Assembly (NCBI GenBank): GCA_965220265.1
Contig: CBDCPM010000004.1
Coordinates: 3,224,001 to 3,288,000, forward strand
Direction of reading: 5' to 3'
DNA: 64,000 bases
From: Bin87 sp965220265
GTDB lineage: Bacteria; Chloroflexota; Dehalococcoidia; Lucifugimonadales; UBA3495
Positions 8,939 through 16,391 of this stretch are shown here, piece after piece. Both the position numbers and the translations under genes were made by a program. Positions within the stretch are counted from its first letter, which is position 1. Each line of letters starts with the position of its first letter. The notes below the pieces were generated by a model. The model worked only from the letters and a program-made list of their open reading frames with translations. It made no database searches and was not told the origin of the DNA.

Positions 8939-9510
8939 GTGTTGGCAGCGGCGACGCCTTCCTGTTCTTCGGCCTCTACCGCCGAGTGGACGAAACCGCC
9001 CAAGTATGGCGCTTTGTCAGAGGAGCCCCAGTACTACACGTCCTTTGGGGCTGGCTCCAAGTCGACCAGAAGTATCGGGTCGCCGACCTCGGGCCAAATG
9101 ACCTCCCTTGGGCGCGCCATCATCCGCACCTCTTTTTGAGGTACCGCGACGACACGAACACCGTCTACGCGGCGTCAACGAAGCTCCAATTGGGCGGGGA
9201 CGATGACCGGCGCGAAATCGCGGGATGGGGAGTGTTTCCCAGGCTCGACCAACGACTGGTCCTGACCGACCCCAACGGCGCCGGTGTGTCGAATTGGCGG
9301 CTCCCACGGTGGTTCTATCCCGACGGCAACAAGCCGTCGCTGACCCACCACCCCGACCGCAAACGCTGGCGGCGCGACGCTGACCACGCCTACCTGCGAA
9401 GCGTCGGCAGAGGGCAGGAGTTCGTGCTTGACCTCGCACACTACCCCGAGGCCGTCGGGTGGTTTTCCGACCTCGTGAGCAGCCTCGGCTCCGACAGGCG
9501 AAACTGTTGA
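8939..9510 (+). pseudogene. Nmad3-like protein, C-terminal fragment
   Basis: From about 8939 the sequence encodes VGSGDAFLFFGLYRRVDETAQ, HVLWGWLQVDQKYRVADLG, NDLPWARHHPHLF and GAGVSNWRLPRWFYPDGN. It matches the last two thirds of the intact protein at 43091-43996 almost residue for residue. The N-terminal ISRKGFDSGSG block is missing; DNA before 8939 is unrelated and carries a REP-like palindrome. The remaining frame is open to the stop at 9510, so loss of the 5' end is the only visible damage. Confidence 0.85.
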
Positions 9511-9565
9511 CGACCAAATAAGTCGGATGACTGCACTGCTGCCGTCCCGTATGGAGGAGTACACC

Positions 9566-10255
9566 TTGACCACAGTTGGAATCAACGCCCCCAACACCTT
9601 GGAGCAGATACGATGGTCGTCGCGTACATATCGCGACGTCTGCAGCCGTTTCGTCCCTGCGTGGGCCGCCGTGAACACGGAGGATTTCCGCGACAGCGCA
9701 CTACACGACTGCGACGATGCAACCGCCGAAAAGCTGAGGCACTTCCTGGCACAATTCGGGACTCGCGCCAGCGTCGTTACCCGCGATTCCGTTCAGGAAG
9801 TACTTCGGAATCCTGACTTCGCAGCCCAGGAACTCCGCGACCAACGGCTCATCGAAGTTGATATAACAGCATCCCGGCCAACCTTTGAAAAGGCCTTTGA
9901 CCAACTTCTCACAGCCCATGGGGTAGGCTACACAATCGCCGCCAAGGTCCTGGCGGCCCTGAACCCAGAACTGTTCGTGATGTGGGACGATTGCATCTTT
10001 TTGGCATATTACCGTCTCGCCGAAATTGACGGCGGCTCGGCTGGGGCGACTTACGTCAACTTTTTGCTAAGAATGCAAAGGTGCGCTGAAGCAATTGCGC
10101 TGGACGCTCAAGAGAACCACAGCGTAGCCGACCCCGCGGAACACGTTTGCGAGAAACTCGGCTTACAGGGCCCTGGCCGCTGCATACTGGCCAAATTCAT
10201 CGACGAGTACAACTACCTCACCATTACACGGTGCGCGGTTGATCCTACCAATTGA
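9566..10255 (+). CDS. Hypothetical protein with HhH-like segment
   Basis: Start is a TTG at 9566, chosen because GGAGGAG lies six bases upstream; the ATG 9551 overlaps that ribosome site. The 229-residue product is mostly helical. Its centre reads HGVGYTIAAKVLAALNPEL followed by FVMWDDCIFLAYYRL, which resembles the helix-hairpin-helix/Asp region of DNA glycosylase-like proteins, although the catalytic residues of a known glycosylase cannot be assigned. It begins 55 bases after the truncated Nmad3 gene and may have been co-transcribed with it. Function unknown. Confidence 0.65.
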   Translation: MTTVGINAPNTLEQIRWSSRTYRDVCSRFVPAWAAVNTEDFRDSALHDCDDATAEKLRHFLAQFGTRASVVTRDSVQEVLRNPDFAAQELRDQRLIEVDITASRPTFEKAFDQLLTAHGVGYTIAAKVLAALNPELFVMWDDCIFLAYYRLAEIDGGSAGATYVNFLLRMQRCAEAIALDAQENHSVADPAEHVCEKLGLQGPGRCILAKFIDEYNYLTITRCAVDPTN

Positions 10256-11237
10256 AATTGGCGGCACCACCGCGCCCGCCGGGAACATCCCCGTACGTAC
10301 GGGTAAACCAACCGGCCCATTTCCGCTCACCAGCAAGGTGCTGCGACAGGATAATTCCACTCCCGCACCGCGCGCGGCTGTCTCGCACACCGACCTGCAT
10401 GTTCCGGTCTCCCACACGTCTACCGAACACCGGAACGCGCCTTCCACGCCACCGTCGGGCCCCGATTCCGGCCTCCTGCACCGCTCGCCGCTTGCTATGC
10501 CACCGCGACTCCATGTTTCAGCCCGAGCGGGCGAAGACCACGACCGAGAAAAAGCGAGGAAAGCTCCACCGGGCCCTGTCCAACGAGGGAGCAACGCGAA
10601 GCACAGCAAAGGCCGTAGAGCACGCCCCGCGGCCGTTTCCGGCGGAAACTGGAGCACCTCTGGGAAGCGCAGAAACTGCGTCGTGTACCGCTGGTCTCAC
10701 GGTGGACCACGTTCGGCCAGAAACCGCATCGGAGGGGCGAAATTTCCGACCATTACTACGACAAGAACACCGTGGCGATGTGACGAAACACAACCTCGGC
10801 AAGTGGGTCGCGAGCGGCCGGGCCGACATCAGCGCCGGAAAACGGCAGACAGCCTTCACCCGCTTCACCCAGCGGTTCAATCAGCTCACTGTTTTGGTGA
10901 CACTGAGGCCCTTACGCACCAGGAGCGTAAGGGTTTACCATCGACCTAGAGATTGCGTTCTACGTTTCATGGAGGCCAGCAAATGCGATCCCACGCAATC
11001 CGATGTCGCTTCAGACACCTTCCCAGCAGCAACCGGAACATCACCGGCCACGGGCCACCCTACCTGCCCCTGTTGGTGAACGAAGGACCGATCTCGGGAA
11101 TAACGACGACTTGGCCCTCCGCTCAACAAACTTGACGTCGGCCGGTTCTCTGCAATCCAGCCTAATCGTGACGGGTATTTTCTCGCAGACGGCTCCACGA
11201 GCACCGCGTAACAATCGTGGATCAGGGAGAATTCGAC
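10256..11237. other. Intergenic stretch of about 1 kb without a supported gene
   Basis: Several overlapping open frames exist on both strands, but none has a ribosome-binding site or recognisable protein-like sequence; composition is high-GC and Arg/Pro-rich in every frame. The only structured signal is the hairpin at 10909-10933. Confidence 0.5.
10909..10940 (+). terminator. Possible rho-independent terminator
   Basis: CCCTTACGC (10909-10917) pairs perfectly with GCGTAAGGG (10925-10933) across a seven-base loop and is followed by TTTACC. The T-run is short, so it may be a weak terminator or another structured repeat. No gene is recognised immediately before it. Confidence 0.45.
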
Positions 11238-11996
11238 ATGGCCTTCGAACCAGCCAACCCCGCCGCCAAATCCGAAAGGCAGTACGCCTTCCATGAATTC
11301 GTGGTCAACGCCAACATAACAACCATCATGGACTTCCTCCTTTCATCCAGACCCGCTGACGCCATGGAGGCAGGAAACCAAATCCAAGTGTCCTTCAGGG
11401 TAAACCTACTCAGGGAGTGCCAAGATGAGGCCGAGCACCGACGCCGCATCAAGCCGACAATCAGGTTCATCGTCGGCGAACACATCCAACGCGAGATGAG
11501 CCACCCCTTGGGAGATCCGCGCTCGGACTTCGACGTACTTGTAGAACCCGAGGTTCTCCTCAAGTTCATGTCATGGTGCGTTCCCCACAATGAGACGCCG
11601 CCTAGCCCTTGGTACGACGTGGTCCTCCGAACCAGGCTGACACCGCAGACGGTCACGGACATCCCACGCCATTCGAACCTCTCGCCCACCCTCAGGTACC
11701 AGAGTGGCGAACGGCTCCTGTCCCAGCAAAACATTGAGGACGGCGTCCGATTGATGGCGCAAGTATGGGCGGAGGAGACCAACACTCCTCAGGTTTCCGT
11801 CGAACCGCTCGCCCGGTTGTCCACCGAAAAGGCAGACTCGCTCGGCCAGCTGCTGCTGGACGGTTGGCTGTCCTATCAGAACCACTTATACCAAGCCACC
11901 AAACCCGAAGCACACCTTGGGGACGGTGGGCTGGTAACGAGCCTGCAGCTACATGGGCTGGAGCCAAGCGACCTGTTCGAAGTAACAGGTCAGTAA
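11238..11996 (+). CDS. Hypothetical protein
   Basis: The 252-residue product starts at ATG 11238 with AGGGAG eight bases upstream; an in-frame GTG at 11217 is less likely. It is a soluble mixed alpha/beta protein with an acidic central part (QREMSHPLGDPRSDFDVLVE). No family is recognised. The stop is followed within two bases by an IS1380 remnant, so the natural C-terminus may have been changed by that insertion. Confidence 0.6.
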   Translation: MAFEPANPAAKSERQYAFHEFVVNANITTIMDFLLSSRPADAMEAGNQIQVSFRVNLLRECQDEAEHRRRIKPTIRFIVGEHIQREMSHPLGDPRSDFDVLVEPEVLLKFMSWCVPHNETPPSPWYDVVLRTRLTPQTVTDIPRHSNLSPTLRYQSGERLLSQQNIEDGVRLMAQVWAEETNTPQVSVEPLARLSTEKADSLGQLLLDGWLSYQNHLYQATKPEAHLGDGGLVTSLQLHGLEPSDLFEVTGQ

Positions 11997-11997
11997 G

Positions 11998-12460
11998 TAC
12001 GGCGTGGGTCTCAACCATCTCCCCTCGGGCCGCTTTCCCGCCAACGCCGCCTGGCGGGCGGTACAGAGCCTGCCCCGTACTGGATACGGGGTCATGGCCC
12101 ACAACCTAGCTCGCTGGACCACGCGCATCGGACTGGGCGAGACCAGTGGCAACTACCAAGACCCTCCGACAACGCTTCTTCTCCCTGGCCGGACGCCTCA
12201 CCCGCAAAGCACGTCGCCTCACCCTGCCCCTCCCTTCCTAACGCCGCGCTCGGCGTTTGACCTGTCCACCTGACGCCCCACGCCTGGCCGATCAGCGCCC
12301 AGGCTGGGTACTTGACCGTCTCCGCCGGCGATTTGCGCTGATGATCGCTCCCAACGCCGCTACGACGCGCCGTGAACATCCCCCTGGTGTGGCGGACACA
12401 CCACGCATCGTCTATTCCGACCGGAACCACGGCCTAGCAAGCCTTTTTCTTGGCCCCTCA
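11998..12460 (+). pseudogene. IS1380-family element remnant, 3' end
   Basis: The translation YGVGLNHLPSGRFPANAAW, MAHNLARWTTRIGLGE and FFSLAGRLTRKARRLTL corresponds to the C-terminus of the transposase at 35193-36518. The following non-coding bases also match that element's tail up to about 12460. A palindromic insert at about 12066-12091 interrupts the coding part. The first roughly 80% of the element is gone. Confidence 0.8.
12073..12091. repeat. REP-like palindrome inside IS remnant
   Basis: CCCCGTA-ctgga-TACGGGG is present inside the IS1380 remnant but absent at the equivalent site of the intact copy (between 'gcggt' and 'catggcccac' in the transposase gene). It therefore inserted after the IS arrived, or is part of a small mobile repeat. 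Confidence 0.6.
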
Positions 12461-12539
12461 TCCCTCACCTTACCGGCAACACCACGTCGCATCGGTGGAT
12501 TCGGGCTACGCTGTGAGGAGGGCCAGTCGCCGCGTGAAA

Positions 12540-12659
12540 ACTCCAGTTAGTGGATAGTCCAGCTTTGAACCAGATGGTCCACTCGTAGGAGTTCTCGCCG
12601 GTGAGGAGGCGAGGTAGCCAGGTTGCCCAGATGTAGGGATATTCTCGGGGGATCGTCAC
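12540..12659 (-). pseudogene. PD-(D/E)XK family protein, N-terminal fragment
   Basis: ATG 12659 opens MTIPREYPYIWATWLPRLLT then GENSYEWTIWFKA, a characteristic start of a Cas4/PD-(D/E)XK-like protein whose C-terminal half appears at 47388-47836 and 53800-54036. Similarity stops after about 35 codons, at the junction near 12555. The nuclease core and the Cys cluster are absent here. Confidence 0.65.
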
Positions 12660-13010
12660 GGCGGGACTCGCGGGACGTTGATGCTTGCGAGTCTATCTGT
12701 GCGTTGCTTGGTCCCGCTACGGCCGGCTGTCATCAATCCGCTCTTCAGCTCGGGATGCCCTGAATGGGGAAATCGCCTGCGGAACATGACAGCAGGGCCT
12801 TGCCGACATGGGCGTCCCGACGCTAGTCTGTAAATGTGGTTCTGTAATCGTGGAGCCTGCCTGTATGAACGCCGTAGTGGACCGTTGAGGCGCTTCGGCC
12901 ACCGGCAGGCACTTCCAGGGGAACAGCGTCCCGACCCGCGCGGCGGCCGGAACTGTTTCCGCGACCGGCGCAAACCGGATCATTTGCCAGACACAAGGAA
13001 AGACTAAAAT
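12660..13010. other. Intergenic region upstream of the HEAT-repeat genes
   Basis: This holds no supported gene. AAGGAAA about 10 bases before ATG 13011 is the ribosome-binding site of the first HEAT gene; no clear promoter boxes could be assigned. Confidence 0.4.
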
Positions 13011-14675
13011 ATGACCAACCCGGCCCCTGAAGAACTAATCCCCTTCCTGGCCCATAAGGACCGTCTGGTGAGGAGCTACACTGCCCGCCTGCTCGGGTTG
13101 GATAATGAGGAGCAGGTGGAGCAATACCTCAAAGGCATCCTGGTCCAGGGAGTGGCTCGGCGGCGTTGCCTCGCTGTCCAGGCCATGGGCGACTTGGCCG
13201 ACGACTGGACGATCCAACCCTTGGAAGCGGCTCTGAGGGACGCCGACCCGGCGGTCCGGGCCCAGGCTGCCTGTGCACTGGGTCAGGTAGGGAACCCGGA
13301 CACAGCTCCGTTTCTGGCGGCAACCCTGAGCGACTCCGACGCCAGTGTCCGCGCCAGCACCGCCCGGGCCCTGGGCCGGGTGGGCGATGCGACCGCCGTC
13401 CCGGAGTTGATCGCCCTGCTGTCCGATCCCGACAACCGCGTGCAGAATGAGGCGCTTCGCTCCCTGAGTTCATTACGGGACCCTCGGGCGATACCTCACC
13501 TGACGCTGGTCCTGCAATCTCCCGACGCCGCCCTCCGCCGTAGCGCCGCCGAAGCCTTGGCGGTGCTGGACGCCCGAGAAGCCGTCCCCGCTTTCTTGCA
13601 GGTGCTGGCCGAACCGGACAGCGGTATCCAGGACATAGCGGCGGAGGCGCTGGGTCAGTGGCGGGTTCAGGAAGCGACGGAGTCCCTCGTGCAGGCTCTA
13701 CCCGGAGCGCCCGAGCCAACGCAGGTGGTAATCTGCCAGGCCCTCGGTGAACTGCGGGATTCCGGCGCTGTCCCGGCGCTGATCAAGCTGCTGGACGGCT
13801 GGAGAACCGCATCTCAGACAGCCGCAGCCCAGGCCTTGGGCCAGATCGGAGATCGCACGGCGCTGGACCCACTGTGTCAGACGCTGACCGAAAAATGGGA
13901 TCACGACCTGCGCATGGCAGCCGTGCGGGCTCTGGAACGGCTAGGAGACCCCGACGCGGCGCCGACTCTCATCGCTGCCTTGGGCCAGGCCGACGGTGAG
14001 GACGATGATTATCCCTACTATCTCGTCAACCGTGCGGCCCCGGTCCGTGCCGCCGCCGCCCAAGCCCTGGGAACGCTAGGTGTAGCGGAGGCGGTGGATC
14101 CGTTGATAAACGCCGTTCACGATTCATCAGACCTGGTGCGACTTGCCGCGGTTCGGGCCCTGGTGCTGCTGGGCGCGCCACGGTCCCTACCCCACCTGCT
14201 GGCCGCCAGGCACGACTCCGAGGTTCGGGTTGTCGAAGCCGCCACGGACGCGCTCATTGCCCTGGACCCTGACCTGCTGGAGGCCACGCTGCTGAACCTG
14301 TTCGACAATTCCACCCCGGCGGACCGTACCAACGCCGCCCGTCGGTTGGCCCGTCTGGGGTCCGCCGCCGCCCTCTCCCGTCTCGTCGCGGCCCTGGGAG
14401 AACCGGACCGCGACATTCGGTTGGCTGCGGCGCGAGCCTTGGGCCACACCGGCAGTTCCACCGTGGTGGAGCCCCTCATTCGGGCTCTGGAAGACCCGGA
14501 ACCCCTGGTGCGCCGGGAAGCGATTCTGGCCTTGGCGGAAACCGGCGACCCCAGAGCGGAACCCCACCTTTTGGACCGCCGCGAGGATTCGGACTGGCAG
14601 ATCCGGAATTCGGCCGCCCGGTGGTTCCGTTTCCAGCAGGAGCGGCAATCTGCGGACCTGTCGCCTCCGGCTTAG
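13011..14675 (+). CDS. HEAT-repeat (PBS-lyase type) protein
   Basis: The 554-residue protein consists almost entirely of roughly 31-residue helical repeats with the PBS-lyase/HEAT signature (for example DPAVRAQAACALGQVGNPDT, DASVRASTARALGRVGDATA, DPEPLVRREAILALAETGDP), about 16-17 units from residue 30 to the end. Such solenoids bind proteins or act as scaffolds; no enzymatic domain, signal peptide or membrane segment is visible. One acidic insertion (GQADGEDDDYPYYL, about residue 325) breaks the regular spacing. The start is ATG 13011 with AAGGAAA upstream. It is followed 36 bases later by a second HEAT gene, probably in one transcript. Partner unknown. Confidence 0.85.
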   Translation: MTNPAPEELIPFLAHKDRLVRSYTARLLGLDNEEQVEQYLKGILVQGVARRRCLAVQAMGDLADDWTIQPLEAALRDADPAVRAQAACALGQVGNPDTAPFLAATLSDSDASVRASTARALGRVGDATAVPELIALLSDPDNRVQNEALRSLSSLRDPRAIPHLTLVLQSPDAALRRSAAEALAVLDAREAVPAFLQVLAEPDSGIQDIAAEALGQWRVQEATESLVQALPGAPEPTQVVICQALGELRDSGAVPALIKLLDGWRTASQTAAAQALGQIGDRTALDPLCQTLTEKWDHDLRMAAVRALERLGDPDAAPTLIAALGQADGEDDDYPYYLVNRAAPVRAAAAQALGTLGVAEAVDPLINAVHDSSDLVRLAAVRALVLLGAPRSLPHLLAARHDSEVRVVEAATDALIALDPDLLEATLLNLFDNSTPADRTNAARRLARLGSAAALSRLVAALGEPDRDIRLAAARALGHTGSSTVVEPLIRALEDPEPLVRREAILALAETGDPRAEPHLLDRREDSDWQIRNSAARWFRFQQERQSADLSPPA

Positions 14676-14711
14676 CGGTGCCATACCAACCTTCCCGCGA
14701 GTGAATGACCG

Positions 14712-16205
14712 ATGTTGAACCGATACCCACCGGAAGAGATTGTCCCTGTCCTGACCCACCACAACCGTGAGGCGAAGCGCTATGCCGCCATGATGCTGGG
14801 TGTCCGTCAGGATGACCAACTGGTTCCCTTCCTGGCAGCTCTGCTGCAATCGGAGTCGGTCCCGGCTCGGCGAGCCGCCGCCCACGCTCTAGGAACGCCA
14901 ACCAGACTCGTCCTGGCGCCGGACCGGGCGGCGTGGTCAGCTCCCGCCATCGACCGGCTGGCCGTGGAGAGCTTGACGGCTTCTCTTGGGGACGCGGATG
15001 CTCTGGTGCGCGCCAATTCGGCCCGGAGCCTGGGCGACTTGTGCCGTTTCGCTGAACGGACGGCGCGATACCGGGATGAAACCACCCTTGACCTGCTGCG
15101 CTCCGACACGGTGGTGCTGCCCCTGATCAATGCTCTACAGGACCCGGTCGCCATGGTGCGAACCCAGGCCGCCATCTCACTGAGCGTATTGGCAATCCCT
15201 GCGGCGCTGCCGGTCTTGATCCCCCTGCTTCAAGACCCTGACCGGGAGGTTCGCGCCGCCGCCGCCTTCGCCGCAGGCAAACTGGGCGCTCCCCAGTCTC
15301 TGCCCGTCTTGCTGGAAATTCTCCGCGATGGCCCAATGCCAGCGCGTCGCCAGGCCGCCGCTTCCTTGCGCCTTCTGGGCGACGCCGAGGCTGTACCTGC
15401 CCTCATGGACGCTCTGGCAGACCGTAGCCGATCGGTGCAGCAGGAAGCCGTCGTTGCCCTCGGCTACCTGGGCGATCCCCAAGCCGTCCCCGCCCTCATG
15501 AACGTCTTCAAGGACGTGAACATCATGGCTGAGGAGCGCAGGGGCCTGCGGGAAGACTTGGTCACCGCCCTGGGATGTCTGGGTGACCGCCAAGCCGTTC
15601 CGGCGCTCATCCGAGGGCTTGACGACTACGACAAGAATGTCCGGGGCGCGGCCTTGCGGGCTCTGGTGCAACTGGGCGGGCCTCAGGCCGAGGATGCGCT
15701 GATCAGTCTTGTGGACCAGAATATGTACGACGACCGCCCCGGCAGCGCCGTCCGGCAGGTCATCCGTGATCTGGGCAGGATGGGCACGGTTCGCGCCATG
15801 CCCACCCTCAGACTGGTGATCGAGGAGGGCTATCAGCAACTGGCGCCTTTGGCCGCCTGCGCCCTGCGCCAACTGAGAGATACCATCACCGCCGGCGATA
15901 TGTTGGCGTGGCTGAATAGCCCGATCTCCGATGACCGATTGCGTGCGGTTCTCGCCCTCCTCGCGCTGGTTGATCAGGACGCCCTTCCGCATCTGCTGCG
16001 CGCTCTATCCGACCACGACTCATCGGTGCGGGCCGAGGCAGCCCGGCAACTGGGGCGCCTGGGCGACCAGAGCGTCATCCCATTCCTAACCGATGCCCTC
16101 AAGGACGAGGATGAAGAGGTATGCAGGGCGGCCCACGCCTCTCTCGACTTCCTTGCCGAACGCCGCGGACACCAGCCTCTGCCGCAGGGGACAGAGCCGG
16201 AGTGA
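14712..16205 (+). CDS. HEAT-repeat (PBS-lyase type) protein, second copy
   Basis: The 497-residue protein has the same build as its upstream neighbour. It begins with a related N-terminal unit (YPPEEIVPVLTHHNREAKRY, compare PEELIPFLAHKDRLVRSYTA at 13011), pointing to tandem duplication. Repeats such as DREVRAAAAFAAGKLGAPQS and DSSVRAEAARQLGRLGDQSV cover nearly all of it; a non-repeat stretch with Met-rich EERRG/YDDRPG segments lies around residues 270-350. It ends just before the convergent helicase gene. The two may form a paired scaffold; this is inference. Confidence 0.85.
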   Translation: MLNRYPPEEIVPVLTHHNREAKRYAAMMLGVRQDDQLVPFLAALLQSESVPARRAAAHALGTPTRLVLAPDRAAWSAPAIDRLAVESLTASLGDADALVRANSARSLGDLCRFAERTARYRDETTLDLLRSDTVVLPLINALQDPVAMVRTQAAISLSVLAIPAALPVLIPLLQDPDREVRAAAAFAAGKLGAPQSLPVLLEILRDGPMPARRQAAASLRLLGDAEAVPALMDALADRSRSVQQEAVVALGYLGDPQAVPALMNVFKDVNIMAEERRGLREDLVTALGCLGDRQAVPALIRGLDDYDKNVRGAALRALVQLGGPQAEDALISLVDQNMYDDRPGSAVRQVIRDLGRMGTVRAMPTLRLVIEEGYQQLAPLAACALRQLRDTITAGDMLAWLNSPISDDRLRAVLALLALVDQDALPHLLRALSDHDSSVRAEAARQLGRLGDQSVIPFLTDALKDEDEEVCRAAHASLDFLAERRGHQPLPQGTEPE

Positions 16206-16391
16206 GCATGAAGTTCGTCCCAGGGCGGCCACATTCACCTCCGATTCGGCCACGGTGGCCGGGGCATTGACCTAATGGTCCGCCGCCTCGCCTGCATCAG
16301 AAAGGTGTCGGGTTGCTGTCGCCCTCTGACCACTCGGGAAATCAGCCCTGCGGACACACGTCCGCGCAAGCCGTAGTCAGCATTTAATGCT

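Noticed and set aside
10252..11079. Open frame of 275 codons on the plus strand
   Set aside because: Three overlapping frames and the opposite strand are equally open here; composition is Arg/Thr/Pro-rich and there is no ribosome site, so no gene is supported.
13129..15992. Long open frames on the minus strand opposite the HEAT-repeat genes
   Set aside because: They are mirror images of a GC-rich repetitive gene, Arg/Gly/Pro-rich, without ribosome sites or recognisable motifs.
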